From: Alloyangia pacifica
Lineage (GTDB): Bacteria; Pseudomonadota; Alphaproteobacteria; Rhodobacterales; Rhodobacteraceae
Direction: 5' to 3'
Length of the DNA stretch: 64,000 bases
NCBI RefSeq assembly: GCF_003111685.1
Contig: NZ_CP022189.1
Coordinates: forward strand, 2,186,001 to 2,250,000
This document shows, piece by piece, positions 18,340-27,792 of the stretch. Numbering within the stretch: the stretch's first letter is position 1; every line of letters begins with the position of its first letter. The notes beneath the pieces are model-generated. The model worked only from the letters and a program-made list of their open reading frames with translations. It ran no database searches and was not told where the DNA came from. The translations under genes were made by a program, and so were the position numbers.

Positions 18340-18874
18340 GAGCAGCCGCCCGGCCAAGGTCTGGATGATGCGCGCCATTTTCGTCGCCCTGACCTTCGCG
18401 CTCATCTTCATCCACCTGCTGCCGCTCGACCTGATGCCCGCCGCCTATGCGGGACCGGACGTGCTGACCGCCCTGTGCTTTGCCTGGGCGCTGCGTCGGC
18501 CCGACTACGTGCCCGCGCTGCTGGTGGCGGGAGTCATCCTGCTGGCCGACCTGCTGTTCCAGCGCCCGCCGGGGCTCTGGGCGGTGCTGGTGCTGATGGC
18601 CACCGAGTCGCTGAAGAACCGCGACGGGCCGCGGCGCGAGCAGACCTTCTTGATGGAATGGATCACCGTCGCCGTGGTGCTGGCGGTGATCACGATCCTG
18701 TTCCGGCTGGCGCTGGGGCTCTTGATCGTGCCCGAGGGAACCTCTTTCCTTGCGCTCATGCGATACGCCACCACCGTGATCTGCTACCCTCTGGTGGTCC
18801 TGCTGTCGCAGGGCCTGTTCGGCGTGCGCCGGATGGCGCCGGGCGATTTCGACCATGCCGGGAGACCGATGTGA
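18332..18874 (+). CDS. mreD: Rod-shape-determining protein MreD
   Basis: A 180-residue integral membrane component of the elongasome with about five helices, for example AIFVALTFALIFIHLLPLDLM, VLTALCFAWALRRPDYVPALLVAGVILLADLLF and TVAVVLAVITILFRLALGLLIV. It overlaps mreC by eight bases and its stop overlaps the GTG of mrdA (GTGA), so the three genes are translationally coupled. Confidence 0.92.
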   Translation: MAESSRPAKVWMMRAIFVALTFALIFIHLLPLDLMPAAYAGPDVLTALCFAWALRRPDYVPALLVAGVILLADLLFQRPPGLWAVLVLMATESLKNRDGPRREQTFLMEWITVAVVLAVITILFRLALGLLIVPEGTSFLALMRYATTVICYPLVVLLSQGLFGVRRMAPGDFDHAGRPM

Positions 18875-20790
18875 GACGCACCCCCAAGGAAAGCTCCGAC
18901 AGCTGGCGCCGCATCTCGCGCCGCGCCCTGCTGCTGGGCGGCGTGCAGCTCGGCTTTGCCGGGATGCTGGGGCTGCGCATGCACCACATGCAGGTCGATC
19001 AGGCGGACGAGTTCCGCCTGCTGGCCGAGGAAAACCGCATCAACATGCGGCTGATCCCGCCGAGCCGCGGACGCATCTTCGACCGCAAGGGCAAGGTCAT
19101 CGCCGAGAACACCCCGACCTACCGCATCACCATCGTTCGCGAAGACGCCGGGGACGTCGAGGATGTGATCGCCAAGCTCTCGGCGCTGGTCGAGCTGGAC
19201 GAGGACGAGCTCAATCGCGCGCTGGCCGAGATGCGCCGCTCTGCCCCCTTCCTGCCGATCACCATCGCCGACCGGGTGAGCTGGGAGTCGATCAGCCGAG
19301 TCGCGGTCAACGCCCCTGCCCTTCCTGGCGTCACCCCCGAGGTCGGCCTGTCGCGCTTTTACCCGCAGCACGGCAACTTCGCGCATGTGGTGGGCTATGT
19401 CGGCCCGGTGTCCGAGCGCGACCTCGCTCGCTACGAGGACCCCGAACCGGTGCTGCGCATCCCGCGCTTCCAGATCGGCAAGGTCGGAGTCGAGGCCAAA
19501 TACGAGGAAGAGCTGCGCGGCAAGGCGGGGGCCAAACGCGTCGAGGTCAACGCCGTGGGCCGGGTCATGCGCGAGCTCGACCGGCGCGAGGGCGACAACG
19601 GGGCCGACATCCAGGTGACCATCGACAGCGATCTGCAGGACTACGTGCAGGCGCGGCTGGGCCATGAATCCGCCTCCTGCGTGATCATGGACGTGGAAAA
19701 AGGCGACCTGCTGGCCATCGCTTCGGCTCCCTCTTTCGATCCCAACAAGTTCGTGCGCGGCATCTCGGTCGCCGACTATTCGATCCTGCGCGACAACGAT
19801 CACCGCCCGCTCGCCTCGAAGACCGTGCAGGACGCCTACCCGCCGGGCTCGACCTTCAAGATGGTCACCGCGCTCGCCGCGCTCGAGGCGGGGGTCCTCT
19901 CGCCCGACGACACCGTCTGGTGCCCCGGCCACCTGGAGGTCGGGTCGCGCCGATTCCACTGCTGGAAGCGCTCCGGCCACGGGCACGTGACGCTGGAGCA
20001 GGCGCTGCAGCAGAGCTGCGACGTGTTCTTCTACGACGTGGCGATGAAGGTCGGCATCGACCGCATCGCGGATGTCGGTCGGCGGCTCGGGCTCGGCACC
20101 GCGCCGGACGTGCCGATGTCGGCGACGACCTCCGGCATCATGCCCAACAGGGAGTGGAAGCAGCGCGAGCGGGGCAAGGGCTGGCTGATCGGCGACACGG
20201 TGAACGCCTCGATCGGTCAGGGCTTCGTCCTGACCTCGCCCCTGCAGCTCGCGATCATGACCGCCCGGATCGCCACCGGCCGCGAGGTACACCCGCGGCT
20301 CGTCAAGACCATAGACGGGGTCGAGACCGAGCTTGTCGGCGGGCAGGCGCTCGACATCAATCCCAACCACCTGCGCTGGGTGCGCAAGGGCATGTCGTCG
20401 GTGATGAATACCACGCGCGGCACGGGCTACCGTTCACGCGTTGTCGCCGAAGGCTACGAGCTTGCCGGCAAGTCGGGCACGGCGCAGGTCCGCAACCGGG
20501 TGGTCAGCAACGACGAGGTTCCGTGGGTCGAGCGCGACCATGCGCTCTTTGTCGGCTTCGGCCCGGTGAACGCGCCGCGCATCGCGGTTTCGGTGGTCGT
20601 CGAGCACGGCGGCGGCGGCTCCTCGGCCGCGGCCCCCATCGTGCGCGACGTGGCGCTGCAGGCGCTCTACGGCGGCACGCCCCCGCTCGACGCCTACCCT
20701 TCGTCGGACCACGACAAGATCAAGGAGCTGCAGGAGCGGCTCGACCGCGAGCGCCGCGAGCGCGCCGAACAGGCACGGGGGCGCGCGTGA
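18871..20790 (+). CDS. mrdA: Penicillin-binding protein 2 (elongation transpeptidase)
   Basis: Class B PBP2 (639 residues), the D,D-transpeptidase of lateral wall synthesis and partner of RodA. A transmembrane helix (about residues 18-35) precedes the dimerisation/pedestal domain and the transpeptidase domain. The catalytic serine is in GSTFKM (SxxK), the second motif is in QSCD, and the third is KSGTAQ. Translation starts at GTG overlapping the mreD stop, with gggagacc before it. The tail is highly charged (LQERLDRERRERAEQARGR). Confidence 0.95.
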   Translation: MRRTPKESSDSWRRISRRALLLGGVQLGFAGMLGLRMHHMQVDQADEFRLLAEENRINMRLIPPSRGRIFDRKGKVIAENTPTYRITIVREDAGDVEDVIAKLSALVELDEDELNRALAEMRRSAPFLPITIADRVSWESISRVAVNAPALPGVTPEVGLSRFYPQHGNFAHVVGYVGPVSERDLARYEDPEPVLRIPRFQIGKVGVEAKYEEELRGKAGAKRVEVNAVGRVMRELDRREGDNGADIQVTIDSDLQDYVQARLGHESASCVIMDVEKGDLLAIASAPSFDPNKFVRGISVADYSILRDNDHRPLASKTVQDAYPPGSTFKMVTALAALEAGVLSPDDTVWCPGHLEVGSRRFHCWKRSGHGHVTLEQALQQSCDVFFYDVAMKVGIDRIADVGRRLGLGTAPDVPMSATTSGIMPNREWKQRERGKGWLIGDTVNASIGQGFVLTSPLQLAIMTARIATGREVHPRLVKTIDGVETELVGGQALDINPNHLRWVRKGMSSVMNTTRGTGYRSRVVAEGYELAGKSGTAQVRNRVVSNDEVPWVERDHALFVGFGPVNAPRIAVSVVVEHGGGGSSAAAPIVRDVALQALYGGTPPLDAYPSSDHDKIKELQERLDRERRERAEQARGRA

Positions 20791-21926
20791 GCTATCTCGA
20801 ATACACCGTCAAGACCACGCCCACGGGCTGGCGCAAGGTGCTCTACATCAACTGGCCGCTGGTGATCCTGCTGACCGCCGTGGCCAGCGTCGGCTTCCTG
20901 ATGCTCTACTCGGTGGCTGGCGGACGCCTTGACGTCTGGGCCGAGCCGCAGATGAAGCGCTTCGGCCTCGGGCTGGCGGCGATGTTCGTCACCGCCATGG
21001 TGCCGATCTGGCTCTGGCGGAACCTGTCGGTTCTGGCCTACCTCGGCGCGCTCGCGCTGTTGATCGCCGTAGAGCTCTTCGGCACCGTCGGCATGGGCGC
21101 GCAGCGCTGGATCGACATCGGCTTCATGCGGCTGCAGCCGTCGGAGCTGATGAAGATCGCGCTGGTGATGGTGCTGGCCGCCTACTACGACTGGCTGCCG
21201 CTGAGAAAGACGTCGCGCCCGCTCTGGGTGCTGATGCCGATCCTGCTGATCCTGCTGCCGACCGGGCTGACGCTGATCCAGCCCGACCTCGGCACGGCGC
21301 TGCTGCTGATGATCGGCGGCGGGCTGATCATGTTCCTCGCCGGGGTGCACTGGGCCTATTTTGCCGTGGTGATCGCCGCCGGGGTGGGCACGGTCTTTAC
21401 CGTCTTCGAGTCGCGCGGCACCGACTGGCAGCTGCTGAAGGACTACCAGTTCCGCCGCATCGACACCTTCCTCGACCCATCCACCGATCCGCTCGGCGCG
21501 GGCTATCACATCACCCAGGCCAAGATCGCCATGGGCTCGGGCGGCTGGACCGGGCGCGGCTTCATGCAGGGCACCCAGTCGCGGCTCAACTTCCTGCCCG
21601 AGAAGCACACAGACTTCATTTTCAACACGTTGGCCGAGGAGTTCGGCTTCGTCGGCGGCATGTCGCTGCTGACGCTCTACGTGCTGATCCTGCTGTTCTG
21701 CATCTTTGCCGCGCTGCGCAACCGCGACCGGTTCTCCTCGCTGCTGACGCTGGGCATCGGGCTCACCTTCTTCCTCTACTTCGCGGTCAACATGTCGATG
21801 GTCATGGGCCTTGCGCCCGTGGTCGGTGTGCCGCTGCCCATGGTGAGCTACGGCGGCTCGGCCATGCTGGTGTTGATGATCGCCTTCGGTCTCGTGCAGA
21901 GTGCGCACATCCACAGGCCACGCTAG
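20787..21926 (+). CDS. rodA: SEDS glycosyltransferase RodA
   Basis: A 379-residue SEDS-family peptidoglycan polymerase with ten predicted helices, which acts with PBP2 in the elongasome. Family landmarks include GAQRWIDIGFMRLQPSELMKIALV, LIQPDLGTALLL, RIDTFLDPSTDPLGAGYHITQAKIAMGSGG and PLPMVSYGGSAMLVLM. The GTG start overlaps the mrdA stop (GTGA). Last gene of the elongasome operon; ghrA follows 17 bases later and may be cotranscribed. Confidence 0.95.
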   Translation: MSYLEYTVKTTPTGWRKVLYINWPLVILLTAVASVGFLMLYSVAGGRLDVWAEPQMKRFGLGLAAMFVTAMVPIWLWRNLSVLAYLGALALLIAVELFGTVGMGAQRWIDIGFMRLQPSELMKIALVMVLAAYYDWLPLRKTSRPLWVLMPILLILLPTGLTLIQPDLGTALLLMIGGGLIMFLAGVHWAYFAVVIAAGVGTVFTVFESRGTDWQLLKDYQFRRIDTFLDPSTDPLGAGYHITQAKIAMGSGGWTGRGFMQGTQSRLNFLPEKHTDFIFNTLAEEFGFVGGMSLLTLYVLILLFCIFAALRNRDRFSSLLTLGIGLTFFLYFAVNMSMVMGLAPVVGVPLPMVSYGGSAMLVLMIAFGLVQSAHIHRPR

Positions 21927-21943
21927 ACTTCGCAAGGACTTTC

Positions 21944-22879
21944 ATGACCACGACGATCCTCTTCGCCGCCCCGCAGGACAGCTGGGACGAATACCGCGCG
22001 CCGCTTACCGAGGCGCTGGACGCCACCGGGATCGACTACCGCCTCTCCCGCGACATCCCTGCGGGCGAGGTCGAGTACATCGTCTATGCTCCGAGCTCGG
22101 GCCTGACCGACTTCACCGGTTTTCCCAAGCTCAAGGCGGTGCTGAGCCTCTGGGCAGGGGTCGAGAAGATCGTGGGCAACGACAAGCTTACTGTGCCGCT
22201 CACGCGCATGGTGGACGACGAGGGGCTCACCCAGGGCATGGTCGAATATGTCATCGGCCACGCGCTGCGCCATCACCTCGGTATGGATGCGCATATCGTG
22301 AATCCCGGGCATGTCTGGCTGAACAAGGCGCCGCCGCTGGCGCGCGAGCGCCCGGTCACCGTGCTCGGCCTCGGCATGCTGGGCAGTGCCTGCGCCCGGC
22401 AACTTGCGCAGATCGGCTTCCCGGTGACCGGCTGGAGCCGCACCCCCCGGGAGATCGAGGGTATCCGCTGCCTGTCGGGCGCCGAGGGGCTGGCCGAAGC
22501 GCTCGCCGGCGCCGAGATCGTCGTGCTGCTGCTGCCCTTCACCCCGCAGACCGAGAACACGCTTGGCGCCGAGCAGTTCGCCCTGCTGGCGCCGGGTGCA
22601 GCGATCATCAACCCCGGTCGCGGCCCGCTGATCGACGACGACGCGCTGCTGGCGGCGCTCGACGGCGGACAGGTCGGCCATGCCACGCTCGACGTTTTCC
22701 GGGTCGAGCCGCTGCCGCAGGACCATCCGTTCTGGGCGCATCCCAAGGTGACGGTCACTCCCCATATCGCCGCCGAAACCCGGGCCGACTCGGCCTCGCG
22801 GGTGATTGCCGAGAACCTGCGGCGCGGCGTCGCGGGCGAGCCGCTGCTGCATCTTGTGGACCGGGGCGCGGGATACTGA
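21944..22879 (+). CDS. ghrA: Glyoxylate/hydroxypyruvate reductase A
   Basis: A 311-residue D-isomer-specific 2-hydroxyacid dehydrogenase of the GhrA group, which reduces glyoxylate to glycolate and hydroxypyruvate to glycerate with NAD(P)H. The Rossmann motif GLGMLG lies near residue 142. The catalytic Arg is expected in INPGRGP, Glu in FRVEPLP, and His in PHIAAET, all present. It follows rodA by 17 bases, and rpe lies 37 bases downstream, so it may be expressed from the elongasome operon. Substrate assignment is by family similarity. Confidence 0.88.
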   Translation: MTTTILFAAPQDSWDEYRAPLTEALDATGIDYRLSRDIPAGEVEYIVYAPSSGLTDFTGFPKLKAVLSLWAGVEKIVGNDKLTVPLTRMVDDEGLTQGMVEYVIGHALRHHLGMDAHIVNPGHVWLNKAPPLARERPVTVLGLGMLGSACARQLAQIGFPVTGWSRTPREIEGIRCLSGAEGLAEALAGAEIVVLLLPFTPQTENTLGAEQFALLAPGAAIINPGRGPLIDDDALLAALDGGQVGHATLDVFRVEPLPQDHPFWAHPKVTVTPHIAAETRADSASRVIAENLRRGVAGEPLLHLVDRGAGY

Positions 22880-22916
22880 TAAGGCGCGGCGCATCTTAAC
22901 TGGAGATGCTGCCGCC

Positions 22917-23612
22917 ATGCCCCTGCCCGAGACCTTCGACCGCAACGTGAAGATCGCCCCCTCGATCCTCTCCGCCGATTTCGCCAATTTCGGCGCCGAG
23001 ATCCGCGCCGTCGAGGCGCAGGGGGCGGACTGGATCCACGTCGACGTGATGGATGGCCACTTCGTGCCGAACCTGACCTTCGGTCCGCCGCTGGTGAAGG
23101 CGATCCGCCCGCACATCTCGACCGTCATGGACGTGCACCTGATGATCGCGCCGGTCGATCCCTACATCGAGGCCTTCGCCGAGGCAGGCGCCGATATCAT
23201 CACGGCGCACCTCGAGGCCGGCGCCCACACCCATCGCACCCTGCAGGCGATCCGCGCCTCGGGTGCCAAGGCCGGGCTCGCTCTGAACCCCGGCACCCCG
23301 GTCGAAGCGGCGGCACCGCTTCTCGACATGTGCGACCTCGTCTGCCTGATGACCGTGAACCCCGGCTTCGGCGGGCAGAAGTTCATCCACAGCCAGGTGG
23401 CGCAGGTGAAGAAGCTGCGCGAGATGATCGGCGATCGCGAGATCCACATCGAGATCGACGGCGGCGTCGATCCCTCGACCGCGCCGCTGGTGGTCGAGGC
23501 AGGGGCAGACGTGCTGGTGGCGGGATCCGCCGTCTTCCGCGGCGGCTCGGTCGAGAACCCGGCACCCTACGGCGAGAACATCCGCGCCATCCGCGCCAGC
23601 CTCGAGGGCTGA
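22917..23612 (+). CDS. rpe: Ribulose-phosphate 3-epimerase
   Basis: A 231-residue TIM-barrel enzyme interconverting ribulose 5-phosphate and xylulose 5-phosphate in the pentose phosphate pathway. Signatures are [30 protein letters not shown] (metal-binding His and catalytic Asp), [12 protein letters not shown], and [11 protein letters not shown] near the C-terminus. The start at 22917 gives the family N-terminus and has an upstream ggag. A perfect 17-bp terminator follows. Confidence 0.96.
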   Translation: MPLPETFDRNVKIAPSILSADFANFGAEIRAVEAQGADWIHVDVMDGHFVPNLTFGPPLVKAIRPHISTVMDVHLMIAPVDPYIEAFAEAGADIITAHLEAGAHTHRTLQAIRASGAKAGLALNPGTPVEAAAPLLDMCDLVCLMTVNPGFGGQKFIHSQVAQVKKLREMIGDREIHIEIDGGVDPSTAPLVVEAGADVLVAGSAVFRGGSVENPAPYGENIRAIRASLEG

Positions 23613-23649
23613 ACCTCCGCGCCTCGGGAGCGGAGACCCCTCCTTCAAA

Positions 23650-23687
23650 GAAGAAAGGCGCCGCGATTTCTCGCGGCGCCTTTCTTC
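23650..23687. terminator. Bidirectional terminator rpe/sulP
   Basis: A 17-bp perfect inverted repeat (arms 23650-23666 and 23671-23687) with a tttc loop and A- and T-rich flanks. It can terminate rpe (+) and the convergent sulP gene (-). It is one of the strongest terminators in the window. Confidence 0.9.
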
Positions 23688-23705
23688 ATTTCTGTCGGAT
23701 GCGGC

Positions 23706-25325
23706 TCAATGCCCGCCGAGAATGCCCGTGCGTACGTGGTAATCCGCGGCCAGCGCGTAATCGGGGTCGTCGTCGCTGTCGATCACCAGGTGCCCGGCCT
23801 TGGTCAGCAGCCGGTGGCAGTCGCGCGACAGGTGGCGCAACTGAAGGCGCTTGCCCGCGGCCTCGTACTTGCCGGCCACCGCCTCGATCGCCTGCAGCGC
23901 AGATTGGTCGACCACCCGGCTGTCGGCGAAATCGACAATCACCGCCTTGGGGTCGCCCTCGATGTCGAAGAGCTCGGCGAAGCCGTCGGACGAGCCAAAG
24001 AACAGCGGACCCTGGATCTGGTAGACCTTGGCGCCCTCGGGCGTCGTGTAGCTCTTGGCGTGGATGCGGCGCGCGTTGTTCCAGGCATAGGCCAGTGCCG
24101 AGACGATCACACCGACGACCACCGCCACCGCGAGATCCTCGAAGACCGTCACCACGGTCACCAGCACGATGACGAAGGCGTCCGTCAGCGGCACCTTGGC
24201 GAGGATACGCAGGCTGTTCCAGGCGAAGGTGCCGATCACCACCATGAACATCACCCCGACCAGCGCCGCGAGCGGGATGAGTTCGATCAGCTGCGAGGCG
24301 AAGAGGATGAAGGACAGCAGGAAGAGCGCCGCGACGATGCCGGCGATGCGGGTGCGCCCGCCCGACTTCACGTTGATCATCGACTGGCCGATCATCGCGC
24401 AGCCGCCCATGCCGCCGAAGAAGCCGGTGACCACGTTGGCGGTCCCCTGGGCGATGCACTCCTGGCTGGCGCCGCCGCGCTGGCCGGTCATCTCGCCGAC
24501 GAGGTTGAGGGTCAGCAGGCTTTCGATCAGGCCGATGGCGGCGAGGATCACCGCATAGGGCAGGATGATCTGCAACGTCTCGAGGTTGAGCGGCACCATT
24601 GGCAGGTGGAACGGCGGGAAGCTGCCCTCGATCGAGGCCATGTCGCCGACCCGCGGCACGTCGAGCCCGAAGGCGATGACGATGGCGGCGGTCACCGCGA
24701 TGCCCGCCAGCGGCGCCGGGATAACCTTGGTCACCTTCGGCAGCAGCCAGATGATCGCCATGGTCAGCACCACCAGCCCCAGCATCATCGCAAGCTGCGG
24801 ACCCGCGAGCCACTCACCGGGCGTCACCCCCGGCACTGCGGTACCCGGCACCTTGAACTGCGTGAGCTGCGCCATGAAGATCACGATCGCCAGCCCGTTG
24901 ACGAAGCCCAGCATCACCGGGTGCGGCACCAGCCGGATGAACTTGCCCCAGTGCATGACACCTGCGAAGATCTGCAGCAGGCCCATCAGCACCACCGTGG
25001 CGAAGAGGTATTCGACGCCATGGTCTGCGACCAGCGCCACCATGACCACGGCGAGCGCGCCGGTGGCGCCCGAGATCATCCCCGGCCGTCCGCCGATCAG
25101 CGCGGTGATCAACCCCACGAGGAAGGCGGCATAGAGCCCGACCAGCGGATGCACCCCCGCCACGAAGGCAAAGGCCACGGCCTCGGGCACCAGGGCCAAC
25201 GCCACGGTCAGGCCCGACAGGATGTCGGTGCGGATCTGTGCGGGAGTGAGCCGCGCCGTCGGCGAGAGGCTCAGGTCGGGTTTCTGAATACGGCTGGCGT
25301 ATCGCGCCAGGAGGGCTTTGGCCAT
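23706..25325 (-). CDS. SulP-family anion transporter with STAS domain
   Basis: A 539-residue inner-membrane SLC26/SulP transporter. The N-terminal portion (about residues 1-400) has the 14-helix core, including LSGLTVALALVPEAVAFAFVAGVHPLVGLYAA and NLVGEMTGQRGGASQECIAQGTANVVTGFFGGMGGCAMIGQSMINV. A C-terminal cytoplasmic STAS domain (about residues 420-520, containing VDFADSRVVDQSALQAIEAV) follows. Family members carry sulfate, bicarbonate or dicarboxylates; the substrate here cannot be told from sequence. The ATG at 25325 has only a weak ribosome site, and no nearby alternative is better. Confidence 0.93.
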   Translation of the reverse strand: MAKALLARYASRIQKPDLSLSPTARLTPAQIRTDILSGLTVALALVPEAVAFAFVAGVHPLVGLYAAFLVGLITALIGGRPGMISGATGALAVVMVALVADHGVEYLFATVVLMGLLQIFAGVMHWGKFIRLVPHPVMLGFVNGLAIVIFMAQLTQFKVPGTAVPGVTPGEWLAGPQLAMMLGLVVLTMAIIWLLPKVTKVIPAPLAGIAVTAAIVIAFGLDVPRVGDMASIEGSFPPFHLPMVPLNLETLQIILPYAVILAAIGLIESLLTLNLVGEMTGQRGGASQECIAQGTANVVTGFFGGMGGCAMIGQSMINVKSGGRTRIAGIVAALFLLSFILFASQLIELIPLAALVGVMFMVVIGTFAWNSLRILAKVPLTDAFVIVLVTVVTVFEDLAVAVVVGVIVSALAYAWNNARRIHAKSYTTPEGAKVYQIQGPLFFGSSDGFAELFDIEGDPKAVIVDFADSRVVDQSALQAIEAVAGKYEAAGKRLQLRHLSRDCHRLLTKAGHLVIDSDDDPDYALAADYHVRTGILGGH

Positions 25326-25529
25326 GGGGAGCTGTTCCAATCGGTCTGTTTGCGCGCGCCCCTGCCCATAAGGCACAGAGGCTGCGAGCGCTACCCGGAG
25401 GTGCCGAATTTCGGCAGATCCGCCACGAATGGTGCAGATCCGGCATCCGGAGGCGCCGCGGGGCCGCAGATCCCGCCCCTTTCCTTCGCCGACGCCGCGG
25501 GGCAGGCTGCGCGCAAAAGGAGACCGCGC

Positions 25530-26402
25530 ATGGCAAAGACGATGATCGGGGTGATCGGCGGATCCGGGGTCTATGACCTCGATACGCTGGAGGACCGCGC
25601 CTGGGTGACGGTGGACACGCCCTGGGGGGCGCCCTCGGACCAGATCCTCACCGGCAGGCTGGCGGGGGTCAAGATGGCCTTCCTGCCGCGCCATGGCCGC
25701 GACCACCGGCTGTCGCCCTCGAGCGTGCCCTACCGTGCCAATATCGACGCGCTGAAGCGGCTGGGAGTGACCGACGTTGTGTCGGTCTCGGCCTGCGGCT
25801 CGTTCCGCGAGGAGATGGCACCGGGCGATTTCGTCGTCGTCGACCAGTTCATCGACCGCACCTTCGCGCGCGAGAAGAGCTTTTTCGGCACCGGCTGTGT
25901 CGCGCATGTCTCGCTCGCCCGTCCCACCTGTCCGCGGCTCGGCGCCCATGCGCGCGCCGCGGCGCGCGATGCGGGGATCACGGTGCATGACGGCGGCACC
26001 TATCTCGCCATGGAAGGCCCGCAGTTCTCGACGCTCGCTGAATCGCGCCTTTACCGCGAGAGCTGGGGCGCCGACGTCATCGGCATGACCAACATGCCAG
26101 AGGCCAAGCTCGCCCGCGAGGCCGAGCTCTGCTACGCCTCGGTCGCCATGGTCACCGACTACGACTGCTGGCACGAGGATCACGGCGCGGTCGAGGTCTC
26201 GGACATTCTGCAGGTGCTGCAGGGCAATGCCGAGAAGGCCCGCGCGCTGGTCTCGCGCCTGCCGGCGCTGCTCGGGGCGAGCCGCGCGCCCTGCACGCAT
26301 GGCTGCGACCGGGCGCTCGAACATGCACTCATCACCGCCCCCGCTGCGCGCGATCCCGAGGTGCTGGCAAGGCTGGATGCCGTGGCCGGCCGGCTGCTCT
26401 GA
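25530..26402 (+). CDS. mtnP: S-methyl-5'-thioadenosine phosphorylase
   Basis: A 290-residue nucleoside phosphorylase that splits methylthioadenosine with phosphate into adenine and methylthioribose 1-phosphate. Motifs of the PNP/MTAP family are IGVIGGSGVYD, FLPRHGRDHRLSPSSVPYRANI, and TYLAMEGPQFST with NMPEAKLAREAELCYAS further on. A good ribosome site (aaaaggaga) lies before 25530. The adenine product can be used by Apt, encoded 730 bases downstream on the same strand. Confidence 0.95.
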   Translation: MAKTMIGVIGGSGVYDLDTLEDRAWVTVDTPWGAPSDQILTGRLAGVKMAFLPRHGRDHRLSPSSVPYRANIDALKRLGVTDVVSVSACGSFREEMAPGDFVVVDQFIDRTFAREKSFFGTGCVAHVSLARPTCPRLGAHARAAARDAGITVHDGGTYLAMEGPQFSTLAESRLYRESWGADVIGMTNMPEAKLAREAELCYASVAMVTDYDCWHEDHGAVEVSDILQVLQGNAEKARALVSRLPALLGASRAPCTHGCDRALEHALITAPAARDPEVLARLDAVAGRLL

Positions 26403-26475
26403 AGGCGCTCATTCCGCCATTGCCCCGCGCGCGCCGCCGCGCCAGACTGCCCGCTGAACAGGACAGGACACCGCC

Positions 26476-27099
26476 ATGCCCCTCGATCTCTGGCTGACCT
26501 TCGTCGCCGCCTCTGTCGCGCTGTTGCTGATCCCGGGCCCGACGGTGCTGCTGGTGCTGTCCTACGCGCTCTCCAAGGGCCGCTCGGTGGCGCTGGCCTC
26601 GGCGGCGGGCGTTGCGCTCGGCGATTTCACGGCCATGAGCCTGTCGCTCGCCGGGCTTGGTGCGCTGGTGCTGGCCTCGGCCACCGCCTTTACCGTGTTG
26701 AAGTGGATCGGCGCTCTCTACCTGGTCTGGATGGGGGTGAAACTGCTGCGCTCGGCCCCCGGTGCCGGGCTGGCGGTGCCCCGCGACGCGGTGAGCGCCC
26801 GCGGGGTCTTCGGTCATGCCGCGGCGGTGACCGCGCTCAACCCCAAGAGCATCGCTTTCTTCATCGCTTTCGTGCCGCAGTTCGTCAACGCCTCGGCGCC
26901 GCTCCTGCCGCAGTTCGCGTTGCTGGTGGCCACCTTCGTCACCCTTGCGGCGCTCAACGTGCTGGCCTATGCGCTGGCCGCCGACCGGCTGCGCCGGCTG
27001 ATCGGCCGCCCCTCGGTGCTCGCCTGGCTCACCCGCGCCGGAGGCGCGGCGCTGATCGCCATGGGCGCCCTCACCGCCACGCTGCGCCGCGCCGCCTGA
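26476..27099 (+). CDS. LysE/RhtB-family exporter
   Basis: A 207-residue membrane protein with six predicted helices of the LysE/RhtB amino-acid exporter family. The N-terminal [35 protein letters not shown] is the conserved family segment; the [21 protein letters not shown] motif lies in the middle. Exported substrate is unknown; relatives export homoserine, threonine, lysine or purine analogues. It sits between mtnP and apt on the same strand, so a link with purine or methionine salvage is possible but unproven. Confidence 0.9.
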   Translation: MPLDLWLTFVAASVALLLIPGPTVLLVLSYALSKGRSVALASAAGVALGDFTAMSLSLAGLGALVLASATAFTVLKWIGALYLVWMGVKLLRSAPGAGLAVPRDAVSARGVFGHAAAVTALNPKSIAFFIAFVPQFVNASAPLLPQFALLVATFVTLAALNVLAYALAADRLRRLIGRPSVLAWLTRAGGAALIAMGALTATLRRAA

Positions 27100-27136
27100 C
27101 CCTGCCGCGCGCGGCATCTGTCACAGGATCCTTCCG

Positions 27137-27676
27137 ATGAAGCCTCCCAAGTCCATTCCCGATTACATCCGCACGATCCCCGACTACCCGCATGCAGGGA
27201 TCCTGTTCCGCGACGTGACGCCGCTCTGCGCCGACCCGCAGGGGTTCCGTCTGGCGGTGGACCAGCTCACCCTGCCCTTCACCGGCCAGAAGATCGACAA
27301 GGTGATCGGACCCGAGGCGCGCGGCTTCCTGCTCGGCGGCGCGGTGGCGCACCAGCTTTCAGCGGGCTTCGCGGCGCTGCGCAAAGAGGGCAAGCTGCCG
27401 CCGCCGGTGATCGCGCAGAGCTACGCGCTGGAATACGGCGAGGCGGTGGTGGAGCTCTCGGAGCACGCCATCGCGCCCGGCGAGCAGGTGCTGCTGGTGG
27501 ATGATCTCATCGCCACGGGCGGCACCGCCGAGGCGGCGGTGGCGCTCGTCGAGCGGCTTGGCGGCACCGTGGTCGGCGCCGCCTTCATCGTCGACCTGCC
27601 CGATCTCGGCGGCCGCAAGCGGCTCGAAGCGCTCGGCGTCAAGGTCCACGCGCTCTGCGCCTACGAAGGCCTCTGA
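27137..27676 (+). CDS. apt: Adenine phosphoribosyltransferase
   Basis: A 179-residue enzyme making AMP from adenine and PRPP. The N-terminal [20 protein letters not shown] is typical of Apt, and the PRPP-binding loop is [14 protein letters not shown] (about residues 117-130). EARGF, an Apt base/flexible-loop motif, is also present. It lies just after a LysE-type exporter and near mtnP, completing salvage of adenine from methylthioadenosine. Confidence 0.96.
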   Translation: MKPPKSIPDYIRTIPDYPHAGILFRDVTPLCADPQGFRLAVDQLTLPFTGQKIDKVIGPEARGFLLGGAVAHQLSAGFAALRKEGKLPPPVIAQSYALEYGEAVVELSEHAIAPGEQVLLVDDLIATGGTAEAAVALVERLGGTVVGAAFIVDLPDLGGRKRLEALGVKVHALCAYEGL

Positions 27677-27792
27677 CCAATAAGACGCGGCGGTGCCTCT
27701 CGGCCCGCCGTGCTTACTCTCTTTGCAAACGCCGCCGTCGGGAAACCCGGCCGTCAGGCCGGAGGGGGGCAGCCCCACCCTTCCCCCAGGGC

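Noticed and set aside
25402..25472. Palindrome TGCCGAATTTCGGCA and three GCAGATCC repeats between sulP and mtnP
   Set aside because: Short and irregularly spaced, in a GC-rich gap. Not enough to call a regulatory site.
23709..25529. Long N-terminal extension of mtnP
   Set aside because: The frame is open through the antisense of sulP, but the translation is charged low-complexity shadow sequence. A good ribosome site and the family start are at 25530.
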